This document shows positions 40,061 through 49,984 of a stretch of DNA of 64,000 nucleotides, in pieces. The DNA is from Sphingomonadaceae bacterium (GTDB lineage Bacteria > Pseudomonadota > Alphaproteobacteria > Sphingomonadales > Sphingomonadaceae), in contig JAECRT010000009.1 in assembly GCA_016000085.1 (NCBI GenBank), positions 25,106 through 89,105 on the forward strand. The letters run 5' to 3'. The translations under genes were made by a program, and so were the position numbers. Under the pieces are notes generated by a model. The model was not told where the DNA came from, did not search any database, and was given only the letters and a program-made list of their open reading frames with translations. Numbering within the stretch: position 1 is the first letter of the stretch; every line of letters starts with the position of its first letter.

Positions 40061-42604
40061 TTAGAATTTCGCGCCGAGGGTGATGCCATAGGTGCGCGGT
40101 TCGGCGAAATAGCCTCCAGCAAAGCCCAATGCACCGAAATCGACGCCGCGCACAAAATCCTTGGAATTTGTAAGGTTCTTCACCCACAGCCGCACTTCGC
40201 CTTCGCCGCCACCCATCGGGATGCCGTCAATGCCCAGTTGCGCATCCACAGTATCGCGATCGCTGCCCTTGAGTTCTTCGTTGAATGGCGTCGAATTGAG
40301 GCTGGAGAAACTATATTTGCCATCCTCATGCGTATAGGCAATCCGGCCCACCAGGCGCGCATTGCCCCAGTTCAACGGGAACTGAGCATTGAATGCCGCA
40401 TTGGCCGTCAAGGGCGATGTATAGCCCGGTGTCACGATCGAGGCGATGTTGACCGGCGGCGCGCCTGGGGTTGTGGACTGGCCCGCCAGAAACTCCTTAT
40501 ATTTGATATCGACATAGCCCAGATTGCCGTCGATCGAGAAATTGTCGGTCAGTATTGCCTGCATGTCCATTTCGACGCCGGTATAGTTGACCTTTCCGGC
40601 ATTGCCGATCCGCGTGGCAAAGGTGCCGGGAGGGGCATCGGTCCGCGGTATATTGACTGCCAGATCCTTATAGATGTTGTGATAAGCGGCAACATTGAAG
40701 CGCAGGCGGCGATCGAATAGTTCAGTTTTCAATCCGACTTCATAGGAAGTAATGATTTCCGGCTTGAAGTTGGGCAACTGGTTCGTGCCCGGTATAACGG
40801 GATCCTGCGAGTTGAAGCCGCCGGACCGATAACCCGTCGCGGCGCGTGCGTAGAAATTGATGCCATCGGCCACATCGTAGCCGGCCATCAGGTTCCAGGT
40901 GAATTTCTGGAAGTGGGCACTACCCGATTCAGGCACAACCAGCGGCGCAGCACCATTTTGCAGGCGGAGCATCCGCTTGCTGTCCCACGTATAGCGCCCA
41001 CCCGCTGTCAGGCGAAGGCCGCTGTCATGGCCACCGGGGTAAAAGGTGAATTGCCCATAGACAGCTGTGCTTTCAGCGGTCGAGGTATAATCGAGTATCG
41101 CCCGCGTCTGTACCATGCGGTAGCGAGCCGGATTGGCAGCGGCGAAGGATGGCCCCAGAGCGCCGAAATTGGCCAGGAAAATACTGTTGGTGTCGAGGAT
41201 GAAGCCGCTGTTCTGGGGATTATATTCCGATCCTTTTTCCCAGAAATAAAATCCGCCGACGACCCAGTCGAGCATTTCGCCACCGCCGGAAAACTCGAGT
41301 TCCTGGCTGAATTGCTTGTGCCGACGACGATTATTCGTGTCGAACAGATCCTGAACGATGGTTGGAACCGCGCTAGCGGCGATGAACGGCCGGGCGGCTG
41401 CAGGAATAGTGGGAATGAATTGTAGCAGTGACGCGGGCATGCCGTTGAACAGCGATGCGTTGGAAAAGGCTGCTCCACGGAAACTGCCGATGCCGTCGAG
41501 ATCGGAATTGCTGTCGCTGTTCCAGAAACGATAACCTGTGGTCGACTTGACCTTGAAAATGTCGAAATCGTTTTCGACCTGCACGTTATGACCCCAGGTC
41601 TTATCGCGGGCATAGCTCAGGATATTGTTGCACACACTGTGCCGATAGGTCCGGGTGGGTGCGGCCAGTGCCGCACAGTCGGGATTGAGGAAGGTGGCGG
41701 ACGCCAGATACTGTGCGACCGGGGCCTGTTGAACCACTGTGATCGGCGTGCCATCCACCATCATCGGCGGACGCAAAGCGCCGTTGGAAGTATTGGTCAA
41801 CTGGAAGGGCTGTGGCGTTCCCGTAATCTTGCTCCAGTCGAAAATATACTGGATGCTGCCCGTTCCGCCTAGCTCCGCGCGCGCTGCAGCACGAAAGGAG
41901 TCCGATTTCCGCGCGCCGGGATCTTTGGAGTCCTTGGGCTGCAATATATTGTCGACAAACCCATCCCGCTGACGATGGCTGTATGAAAAACTGGTGGCGA
42001 TCCCGGCGATTTCGCCCGGATCGAGCATGATCCTTCCGTTCCACGCGCCGAAATTCCCATAGCCCGCTTCCGCCTTCAACCGGAATGTCGAGCTAGGTGC
42101 CCGCGAAATGAAGTGGATGGCGCCACCTGTGGTATTGCGACCGAATAGCGTGCCCTGCGGCCCGCGAAGAACCTCGACGCGCTCGACATCCATGACGTCC
42201 AGACCGGCTGCGCCTGACCGGGCGATATACACGCCATCGACATAGAGGCCATTGGCGGAATCAACGCCAAAACTCTCGCTCCCGCCATTCGAAATGCCGC
42301 GAATGGAGAAGACCGCGGCGCTGTTGCTGGTCGTGCCCGGCACAATGGTGACATTGGGTGCCAAGCCGCTCAGATCACGAGAATCCTTAATTCCCAGCTG
42401 CTCTATCTTCTCGGAACCGATGGCGCTGATGGAGATTGGCACGTCCTGCAAATTCTGCGCGCGCTTTTGTGCGGTTACAACGATCTCATCCAGGCCGGAC
42501 TGCGCTGTGGCAGGGGTCTGCTGCGCCATGGCCTGCGTTGCAAGCGCCAGACCGCTCGCGCTAAGCAACAACTGCAGTGCGCCATGTAGGTAGCTTTTCG
42601 GCAT
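40061..42604 (-). CDS. TonB-dependent receptor
   Basis: 847 aa; signal peptide, plug (LDEIVVTAQKRAQNLQDVPISISAIGSEKIEQLGI; VEVLRGPQGTLFGRNTTGGAIHFIS), terminal ...TYGITLGAKF. Confidence 0.95.
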   Translation of the reverse strand: MPKSYLHGALQLLLSASGLALATQAMAQQTPATAQSGLDEIVVTAQKRAQNLQDVPISISAIGSEKIEQLGIKDSRDLSGLAPNVTIVPGTTSNSAAVFSIRGISNGGSESFGVDSANGLYVDGVYIARSGAAGLDVMDVERVEVLRGPQGTLFGRNTTGGAIHFISRAPSSTFRLKAEAGYGNFGAWNGRIMLDPGEIAGIATSFSYSHRQRDGFVDNILQPKDSKDPGARKSDSFRAAARAELGGTGSIQYIFDWSKITGTPQPFQLTNTSNGALRPPMMVDGTPITVVQQAPVAQYLASATFLNPDCAALAAPTRTYRHSVCNNILSYARDKTWGHNVQVENDFDIFKVKSTTGYRFWNSDSNSDLDGIGSFRGAAFSNASLFNGMPASLLQFIPTIPAAARPFIAASAVPTIVQDLFDTNNRRRHKQFSQELEFSGGGEMLDWVVGGFYFWEKGSEYNPQNSGFILDTNSIFLANFGALGPSFAAANPARYRMVQTRAILDYTSTAESTAVYGQFTFYPGGHDSGLRLTAGGRYTWDSKRMLRLQNGAAPLVVPESGSAHFQKFTWNLMAGYDVADGINFYARAATGYRSGGFNSQDPVIPGTNQLPNFKPEIITSYEVGLKTELFDRRLRFNVAAYHNIYKDLAVNIPRTDAPPGTFATRIGNAGKVNYTGVEMDMQAILTDNFSIDGNLGYVDIKYKEFLAGQSTTPGAPPVNIASIVTPGYTSPLTANAAFNAQFPLNWGNARLVGRIAYTHEDGKYSFSSLNSTPFNEELKGSDRDTVDAQLGIDGIPMGGGEGEVRLWVKNLTNSKDFVRGVDFGALGFAGGYFAEPRTYGITLGAKF

Positions 42605-42759
42605 CTTTTCTCTCCCCGATTTATTATCTGATGGAAAATGTCATATGCGGATATAAAGTCAATTATAAATACGCAAAATTGAGATTATTTTGCCAACACA
42701 AGTGCATTTAGTGATAATTTGGCGTATAAAAATCCGCTAATATCCGCACTTTGCTGTCG

Positions 42760-43533
42760 TCAGGCGGGCATGTAGAGTTGCGCGGCTTTGCCCCCATCGA
42801 CGGGCAGGGCTGTCCCCGTGATGTAGCTGGACGCATCCGACAACATGAAGGCGATGGCCTGTGCCAGTTCATCTGGCTGGCCGCCGCGCCCCATGGGAAT
42901 GGCATCGGTTGTACGGGCTGCGATATCGGGCGCGCGCGCCGTGAACTCCTCAGTCCCAGCGGTCTGGACTTGCCCGGGGATGATGGCGTTCACCCGAATG
43001 CCCAGCGGCGCGCCTTCCATAGCGGCGACGGCGGTGAAATGTATCAGCGCGGCCTTGGATGCTGAATAGCTCGCCATGTTGACGGTGGCGCGAATGCCGC
43101 AGGTGGAGGCGATATTGACGATCGCGCCTTTGCCCGCCGCCGCCATGATTTTCATCGCCGCCTTGGTGCTGACGAAAACGGCGTCGGCGTTGACCGCAAA
43201 ATCCTTGCGCCAGTGGGTCAACGTCAATTTGCTGATCGGTGCGTAATGAGTCGACATGGCATTGTTGACCAGCATGTCCAGCCGACCATATTTTTCGGCG
43301 ACGGTGTCGATCATGGCGGTCAGAGCGGCGTCATCGGCGACATCAAGCTGGATTGCCTCGACTCGGCCGCCTTCTGATTGGATGGTGTCCCGTGCGCGGT
43401 CGAGCAACGCCTGGCGGCGACCGCAGATGACAACCTGGGCGCCGCGTCGCGCCAACAGGGCGGCCGTGGCAAGCCCGATGCCATCGCTTCCGCCCGTGAT
43501 GATGGCGACGCGGCCTGCAAAGTCCTCAGTCAT
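42760..43533 (-). CDS. SDR family oxidoreductase
   Basis: MTEDFAGRVAIITGGSDGIGLATAALLARRGAQVVICGR...YSASKAALIHFTAVAAME...PVDGGKAAQLYMPA. Confidence 0.92.
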   Translation of the reverse strand: MTEDFAGRVAIITGGSDGIGLATAALLARRGAQVVICGRRQALLDRARDTIQSEGGRVEAIQLDVADDAALTAMIDTVAEKYGRLDMLVNNAMSTHYAPISKLTLTHWRKDFAVNADAVFVSTKAAMKIMAAAGKGAIVNIASTCGIRATVNMASYSASKAALIHFTAVAAMEGAPLGIRVNAIIPGQVQTAGTEEFTARAPDIAARTTDAIPMGRGGQPDELAQAIAFMLSDASSYITGTALPVDGGKAAQLYMPA

Positions 43534-43897
43534 GTGCGGAACCTCTCCATGTGGTCAAAACCGCCTCATCCCTTGCTGTCGATGTTGGGCGGCGCCTTGG
43601 TGTGTAGAATTCGTCAAAACGCGTAATTTGTAAATTAAAAAAATCCGAATATCTACGCATCATGCTATTTGCAGCCCGTTCTTATGGCTCCTTATAGCAG
43701 TAGATATGGGGCGCGTGAGTCTGAAACAAAATGCAGTAATATACTGAAAATAGATGAATTTGTCCCGAAACGCCGGAGCTTGAAATTGTAAAAAGCACCC
43801 AGCGGCAGTGTGCGGAAAATTATTCTTCTTGAATTACGCGATTGTAGGAATAAACTGGCCGCCAAGCACAACGAGGCTAAGAATCGAGGGAAGTGGG

Positions 43898-44770
43898 ATG
43901 TCTGGATCGAGGGTGGCTTTAGTCACCGGAGCCAGCCGAGGAGCGGGGCGCGGCATTGCGCTGGGCTTTGGGGAGCTAGGCTACACCGTCTATGTGACCG
44001 GCAGAACCATCCAGCCTGGCAGTGCGCGGGGCTGGGATGGTTCCGTTCTGCCTGGAACCGTGGCGGAAACCGCGGCCGCGATCGACGCTGCCGGGGGCAA
44101 GGGCATAGCAGTGGTTTGCGATCATGGCGACGATGCGCAGGTGGCCGCGCTGTTCGACAGGATACAGGCGGAGGCAGGGCGGCTGGATGTTCTGGTCAAC
44201 AACGCGACCTTCATCCATGATCAGCTGATCGTGAAAATGCCCTTTTGGAAGAAGGATCTGGATGCGGTTGGCATCCTCGATGTCGGGCTGCGTTCGGCCT
44301 ATGTGGCTAGCTGGCACGCGGCACGGATGATGGTGCCGCATGGGCGGGGCGTCATTGCCTTCGGTTCCTCCTTTGGTGGATCCTGCTATATGCATGGACC
44401 GGCCTATGGCGCGCAGAAAGCAGGTGTCGACAAATTCGCCCACGACATGGAGCATGATCTGCGCGGAACGGGTGTAATTGCCGTGTCGATCTGGATGGGG
44501 CCGCTGGTGACGGAGCGATCGTTGATCGCGCGGGAAACGCATCCGGAGCAATATGACGGTTTTATTGAAAGCGCGGAAAATCCACAATTCACCGCGCATA
44601 TCATCGACGCCATCGACCGTGCGCCGAACCGTGACGAATTATCGGGCCAGACTGTGATCGGCGCAGAAATTGCGCGGACACTGGGCGTGTCGGATCGGGG
44701 GAAAGAACGGCCCTCCTATCGTGAAATACTGGGCAGTCCCCGGCCCAAAAATCCCGCAGCTGTTTATTGA
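43898..44770 (+). CDS. SDR family oxidoreductase
   Basis: MSGSRVALVTGASRGAGRGIALGFGELGYTVYVTGRT...YGAQKAGVDKFAHDMEHDLRG. Confidence 0.9.
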   Translation: MSGSRVALVTGASRGAGRGIALGFGELGYTVYVTGRTIQPGSARGWDGSVLPGTVAETAAAIDAAGGKGIAVVCDHGDDAQVAALFDRIQAEAGRLDVLVNNATFIHDQLIVKMPFWKKDLDAVGILDVGLRSAYVASWHAARMMVPHGRGVIAFGSSFGGSCYMHGPAYGAQKAGVDKFAHDMEHDLRGTGVIAVSIWMGPLVTERSLIARETHPEQYDGFIESAENPQFTAHIIDAIDRAPNRDELSGQTVIGAEIARTLGVSDRGKERPSYREILGSPRPKNPAAVY

Positions 44771-44782
44771 TCCGAGGGTGGC

Positions 44783-46432
44783 ATGAGCAAGATCGATCCC
44801 ATTTTCGCGGCTGTCACGGCGCCGGGTACGCCCTTTGAGATTAAAGAGCAGGATGGGTTGCGCTTCTTCGCTAGCGCGCCGTCCGATCTCAATCAGCTGA
44901 TCGAGAGCGCGCGCCGTTTTAACGACCAGGTTTGCGTCGTCGATTTCGACGGGTCGCAGGGTGAACGACGACTGAGCTTCGCGGACATGTTCGCATGGCG
45001 GGACCGGCTGACGGGCCATCTGAATATTCGGCGCGGCGACCGCGTCGCCATTGCCATGCGCAACCGTGCGGAATGGATCGTGGCGTTCCTGTCCGTAATC
45101 AAGCTGGGAGGGGTCGCCGTTCTTCTCAACAGTCGTGGCTCTTGCGCTGAACTGCTCGCGATGGTGGAGGAGGCGACCCCTGCATTGGTGCTTGCCGATG
45201 GCGATCGCGCCATGTTGCTGCGCGACGCAGGCTATGAGGGCCGCCTGCTGGACCTGACCCAGCCGTTGGAGGATGTCGGCACGGCACCCGATGACGGTCT
45301 GACCGCCGGACCTGCCGACCCTTGCGCCATTCTTTTCACCTCCGGCACGACCGGGCGAGTCAAAGGCGCGCTTCTGTCGCATCGCAGCCTGATTACCGGT
45401 TTGTTGAGCACGCAGCTCACCGGATCGATGGTGCTGCACAATATGGCGCAGGAATATGGCATGTCGGCCCAAGAGCTGGCGAAGCAGATGCCAGCGCAGG
45501 CCATTTTGCTCGTCTCTCCGCTTTTTCATATTTCGGGGCTCGGATCGGGCTTTCTTGCGCCTTTTCTGTCGGGCGGGAAGACCGTCATCATGCGCCGTTG
45601 GCATGCGGCGGAGGCGGTGGGTCTGATCGAAAGCGAAAAGGTGACGCAGCTTGCGACCGTCCCGACCATGCTCTGGGATCTCGTGAACCGAGCGCGGTTG
45701 ACCGACGCGAACCTCAGTTCGTTGCGCAATATCGGTTCGGGCGGGCAGGCGTTGCCGCTCAACCTGTTGGAAGAGGTGCGGGCGCTATGCCCTCATGCGC
45801 TCATGGGGGTCGGTTATGGTATGACCGAGACATCGGGCGCCATTGCGCAGGCGGTAGGCGCGGATTTCCTGCGTGCCCGGACATCGGCGGGCCGCGTGCT
45901 GCCACTGGTCGACCTGCGGATCGAGGCCCCGGACGGCACAATCTGCGGCCCCGGCGCGACCGGCGAGATCGTCGTGCGCAGCGCGGTGGTCATGACCGGC
46001 TATTGGAACCGTCCGGAAGAGACGGCGAAGGTCTTTACCCCGGACGGTTGGCTGCGCACCGGCGATATCGGTTATCAGGACGAGGAAGGCTATATCTTCA
46101 TCGTCGACCGGGCGAAGGATATGGTGATTTCCGGTGGCGAAAACATCTATTGCGCCGAAGTCGAACGGGTGTTGAGCGAAATGCCGCAGATCACCGAATG
46201 CGCGACGTTCGGCATTGCGGACGAGCGGCTGGGCGAATTGCTGGTCGCCGTCGTGCAGGCTGATGGTCTGGATGAACGCAGTATCATTGACTGGGTCGCC
46301 GGGCGGCTGGCCTCTTACAAGGCGCCCGCCCATGTCGCTTTTTCGCGCGTGCCGCTGCCGCGGAACGCTGTCGAAAAAATCGATAAAATCGCGCTGCGTG
46401 CGCTGTGGCCGCAACTGGCCGGAAACAACTGA
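44783..46432 (+). CDS. AMP-dependent acyl-CoA synthetase/ligase
   Basis: LFTSGTTGRVKGALLSH, GVGYGMTETSGA, WLRTGDIGYQDEEGYIFIVDRAKDMVISGGENIYCAEVE. Confidence 0.95.
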   Translation: MSKIDPIFAAVTAPGTPFEIKEQDGLRFFASAPSDLNQLIESARRFNDQVCVVDFDGSQGERRLSFADMFAWRDRLTGHLNIRRGDRVAIAMRNRAEWIVAFLSVIKLGGVAVLLNSRGSCAELLAMVEEATPALVLADGDRAMLLRDAGYEGRLLDLTQPLEDVGTAPDDGLTAGPADPCAILFTSGTTGRVKGALLSHRSLITGLLSTQLTGSMVLHNMAQEYGMSAQELAKQMPAQAILLVSPLFHISGLGSGFLAPFLSGGKTVIMRRWHAAEAVGLIESEKVTQLATVPTMLWDLVNRARLTDANLSSLRNIGSGGQALPLNLLEEVRALCPHALMGVGYGMTETSGAIAQAVGADFLRARTSAGRVLPLVDLRIEAPDGTICGPGATGEIVVRSAVVMTGYWNRPEETAKVFTPDGWLRTGDIGYQDEEGYIFIVDRAKDMVISGGENIYCAEVERVLSEMPQITECATFGIADERLGELLVAVVQADGLDERSIIDWVAGRLASYKAPAHVAFSRVPLPRNAVEKIDKIALRALWPQLAGNN

Positions 46433-46446
46433 CAGGAGAGCTTTCC

Positions 46447-47316
46447 ATGGGAATGCCCAAGGATATCAAGATCATCGACTGTATGCTGGGTATTCCAGAG
46501 GCGGAGGACCGTTCCGAATGGTTCGCACCCTTTCGCCCGCTGATCAAGGATCAACAGACGCTCGAACAGTTTGCGATGCCCGCGCAATATATGTTCAAGG
46601 ATATTCCAGAGACGGGCAATGTCGACGATTTCGTGAGCTGGACCGTTGAACAGATGGACCAGCATAATGTCGACAAAGCGCTGGTCGGCTGGAATGGCAA
46701 TGCGACGTCCTACCGCGCCAAAGAGATGTTCGGCGACCGTTTCTTCTTCGATCTGCCATGCAATCCCAACAACGGCATGGAAGAAGTGCGCCGGATCAAG
46801 CGTATTCATGCCGAAGTGGGCCTGTCGGCGATCAGCGTCTTTCCGGCGGGCACATTGCCGCAGGTAGCGATCAACCATAAATATATGTTCCCGCTCTATA
46901 CCTGTGCGGCGGAACTGGGCCTGCCCATCCTGCTGAACGCCGGTATTCCCGGTCCGCGTATCCCGATGGAAACGCAGAAGGTCGAACATCTCGACGAAGT
47001 CTGCTGGTATTTCCCTGATCTCAAAGTCGTTATGCGTCATGGGGCCGAACCGTGGGAAGCGCTGGCCGTCAAGCTGATGCTGAAATGGCCAAATCTCTAT
47101 TATTCGACTAGCGCCTTTGCACCGAGACATTACCCCAAGGCGATCATAGATTACGCCAATACGCGCGGTGCCGACAAAATAATCTATGCGGGCTATTTTC
47201 CCATGGGCCTCAGCCTGGAGCGTATATTCAGCGACATGCAGAATGTGCCGTTCAAGGATGACGTCTGGCCGAAATTCCTGCGTGAAAACGCCATCAAGGT
47301 CTTTGACCTCAAATAA
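46447..47316 (+). CDS. Amidohydrolase-2-fold family protein with degenerate metal site
   Basis: ACMSD/amidohydrolase-2-like layout, but IIDCMLGIP replaces IDxHxH, LLNAGIP lacks the usual His and IIYAGYFP lacks the usual Asp; RHGAEPW keeps a His. Confidence 0.75.
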   Translation: MGMPKDIKIIDCMLGIPEAEDRSEWFAPFRPLIKDQQTLEQFAMPAQYMFKDIPETGNVDDFVSWTVEQMDQHNVDKALVGWNGNATSYRAKEMFGDRFFFDLPCNPNNGMEEVRRIKRIHAEVGLSAISVFPAGTLPQVAINHKYMFPLYTCAAELGLPILLNAGIPGPRIPMETQKVEHLDEVCWYFPDLKVVMRHGAEPWEALAVKLMLKWPNLYYSTSAFAPRHYPKAIIDYANTRGADKIIYAGYFPMGLSLERIFSDMQNVPFKDDVWPKFLRENAIKVFDLK

Positions 47317-47332
47317 TGTGACGGAGGATTCC

Positions 47333-48418
47333 ATGTTTACCGTTGATACTGATGTCGCCACCGACGCGCGCACTCCCCCCGTTGCCGTCTGGCAGATCCT
47401 TGAAAAGCTGCGCGGCCAGGATCTGGCCGATTGGCGGTTGGCAGAGGTAAAGGGCCGCGCGTCCATTGAGGAACGCAATCTGAATATCGGTATCCCCTTT
47501 GGGTGGTATCCGGTGTTGCTCTCGTCCGAACTGGCGGTGGGCGAGGTCAAGCCCCTGCGCTATTTCTCCAAGGATTTGGCGATCTGGCGGGGCGAAGATG
47601 GCAAGGTTCGCATGCTCGACGCTTATTGCAAACATCTGGGTGCGCATATGGGCCATGGCGGCAAGGTGCACGGTAACCTGCTGGAATGCCCGTTCCATGC
47701 CTGGCGCTATGATGGCGAAGAGGCTGTGGTTAAGGACATCCCCTATGCCCGCAACATCCCGCCGCAGGTGAAGCGCAAATGCACGCGCAACTGGCACATG
47801 ACCGAAGAAAACCGTTTCATTTGGGCGTGGTATCACCCGGAGGATGCCGATCCGCTGTTCGATGTCGCCGTGCTGCCCGAAGCGACCGACCCTGAATGGA
47901 CCGATTATGACGTCCATGAGTGGAATGTTTGGGGTTCGATCCAGAACATGGCGGAAAATGGTGTCGATGTGGCGCACTTCCGCTTCATCCACGGTACCGC
48001 GAATGTACCGCTGGGCGAACTGCGCTGGAGTGAATGGGGTCGGGGCGCTGACGTCAAGGCGAAGATGGGCACCCCCTGGGGTGAAGTCGATGGCTGCATC
48101 AGCTATGATACGATGGGGCCGGGACAAAGCTGGACCCGCTTTACGGGCATTTCCGAGACGCTGCTGGTCGCCTGTTTGGCGCCGGTTGAATTGGACCATG
48201 TCCATGTGCGCTTCTGCTTTACCCAGCCCAAGGCTCAGGCCGAAGGCGAGCGGGCAGGCGTTGCCAGGGCGATCATCCGCGATATCTGCAAACAGTTCGA
48301 TCAGGACAAGGTGGTTTGGGATCGCCAGAAGTTCGAACCCAATCCGATCATCTGCGACGGTGACGGTCCGATCCCGCAATTCCGCAAATATTATTCGCGC
48401 TATTACGTGCAGGATTGA
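47333..48418 (+). CDS. Rieske non-heme iron oxygenase, KshA-like
   Basis: Rieske CKH-x17-CPFHAW; mononuclear iron site ENGVDVAHFRFIHG; PLRYFSKDLAIWRGEDGKVRMLDAYCKHLGAHMGHGGKV resembles 3-ketosteroid 9-alpha-hydroxylase oxygenases. Confidence 0.88.
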   Translation: MFTVDTDVATDARTPPVAVWQILEKLRGQDLADWRLAEVKGRASIEERNLNIGIPFGWYPVLLSSELAVGEVKPLRYFSKDLAIWRGEDGKVRMLDAYCKHLGAHMGHGGKVHGNLLECPFHAWRYDGEEAVVKDIPYARNIPPQVKRKCTRNWHMTEENRFIWAWYHPEDADPLFDVAVLPEATDPEWTDYDVHEWNVWGSIQNMAENGVDVAHFRFIHGTANVPLGELRWSEWGRGADVKAKMGTPWGEVDGCISYDTMGPGQSWTRFTGISETLLVACLAPVELDHVHVRFCFTQPKAQAEGERAGVARAIIRDICKQFDQDKVVWDRQKFEPNPIICDGDGPIPQFRKYYSRYYVQD

Positions 48419-48429
48419 GGGGCGTGACA

Positions 48430-49953
48430 ATGAAAGAAGACGCTGGCATCACTCGCCGCGAAATGGTGGCAGGCGCGACGGCACTGATGGGCATGGCAAG
48501 TGCATCATCGAACGCCGTCGCGGCGACGGGTAGTCACCCGCTCGATAGCCATGACGCCACGGGTTTGGCCGAACTGGTCCGTAAAAAGCAGGTGTCGGCG
48601 AGCGAATTGCTGGAGGGGGCCATTGGCCGCGCCGAGACTCTCAATCCACGCTTCAACTTCATTGCCCAGAAACATTATGATTATGGCCGCGCGGCGATCG
48701 CCAGAGGACTGCCGCAAGGGCCGTTCAGCGGCGTGCCGTGGCTGCTCAAGGATCTCAACACCTATGTTGCGGGTCTTCCGACCGAAAATGGCAGCCGTTT
48801 CTTCAAGGGCTATAAACCCGAAGTGACGTCGGAACTGGTCAAGCGGATCGAAAAGGCCGGCTTTGTCATTTTCGGCAAGACGACGGTGCCGGAATTGGGC
48901 CTAACAGGCACGACCGAAAACAAGCTGACCGGCGACACGCGCAATCCGTGGAACCCCGCCCACATCACTGGCGGATCGTCTGGCGGCGCGGCGGCGGCGG
49001 TGGCGGCGGGCGTGTTGCCCGCTGCCCATGCAACCGACGGGGGCGGCTCGATCCGCATTCCGGCATCCTGTTGCGGCCTGTTCGGACTGAAACCCAGCCG
49101 GGGTCGCGTACCGATGGGGCCGCCGCGTACCGAAGGCTGGGGTGGCCTCTCCGTCCATCACGCCATCACCCGCAGCGTCCGGGATTCTGCGGCTATCCTT
49201 GATGCTACGCAGGGGCCAGAGCCGGGTGGTCGCTATGCCGCGCCTACCCCGGTTGAAAGCTTCCTGTCGCAAGTCGGCAAGGCGCCGGGCCGTTTGCGGA
49301 TCGCGTTGATGCTGAACGCACCGGCGGGTTCACCGGTCGATCCGCAATGTATCGAGGCCGCGCGTAAAGCCGCGCGTCTTTGCGAGAGCTTGGGGCATCA
49401 TGTCGAGGAGGCGGCTCCCAAGCTGGACATGGCGGCGATCGGCGCGGCCAGTTTCGTGCTGATCGGTTCTTCGGTGGCGGCCGATATGTTGGATCGCGCC
49501 AAGGCTACCGGCGTTGCCATCAGCCCGGATGTGCTGGAGCCGATCACGCTGGGCTTCGTGGGTTATGGGCAGAAGACGAGCGGAATGGATTTTGCGCGGG
49601 CGAACAATGCGCTTCAGGCCGCAGCCATCACCATGGCGCAGTTCATGGCCAGTTATGACGTCATCTTGTCCCCAACCCTGGCGGCGCCGCCGCTGGAACT
49701 GGGCCAGATCAACCTGTCGCCGGATGTTGATTTCATGGCTTGGGGCAAGCGCACCGGTGCGTTCTCGCCCTTCGCCCAAATTGCCAACCTGACCGGACAA
49801 CCTGCCATGTCGGTGCCGCTGGCGATGTCGTCCGACGGACTGCCCATCGGCGTCATGTTCATGGGCCGCTATGGGGATGAGGCGTTGTTGTTTCGGCTCG
49901 CCGGGCAACTTGAAACCGCCATGCCCTGGAAGAACCGACGTCCAGCGATTTGA
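48430..49953 (+). CDS. Amidase signature family enzyme, probable Tat-type signal
   Basis: GGSSGGAAAAVAAG, DGGGSIRIPASCCGLFGLKPSRGRV, catalytic LLKDLN Lys; N-terminus TRREMVAGATALMGMASASSNAVAA. Confidence 0.92.
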   Translation: MKEDAGITRREMVAGATALMGMASASSNAVAATGSHPLDSHDATGLAELVRKKQVSASELLEGAIGRAETLNPRFNFIAQKHYDYGRAAIARGLPQGPFSGVPWLLKDLNTYVAGLPTENGSRFFKGYKPEVTSELVKRIEKAGFVIFGKTTVPELGLTGTTENKLTGDTRNPWNPAHITGGSSGGAAAAVAAGVLPAAHATDGGGSIRIPASCCGLFGLKPSRGRVPMGPPRTEGWGGLSVHHAITRSVRDSAAILDATQGPEPGGRYAAPTPVESFLSQVGKAPGRLRIALMLNAPAGSPVDPQCIEAARKAARLCESLGHHVEEAAPKLDMAAIGAASFVLIGSSVAADMLDRAKATGVAISPDVLEPITLGFVGYGQKTSGMDFARANNALQAAAITMAQFMASYDVILSPTLAAPPLELGQINLSPDVDFMAWGKRTGAFSPFAQIANLTGQPAMSVPLAMSSDGLPIGVMFMGRYGDEALLFRLAGQLETAMPWKNRRPAI

Positions 49954-49984
49954 TCGTTCTGAGAAATAGAGTTTGGAGAGAATG

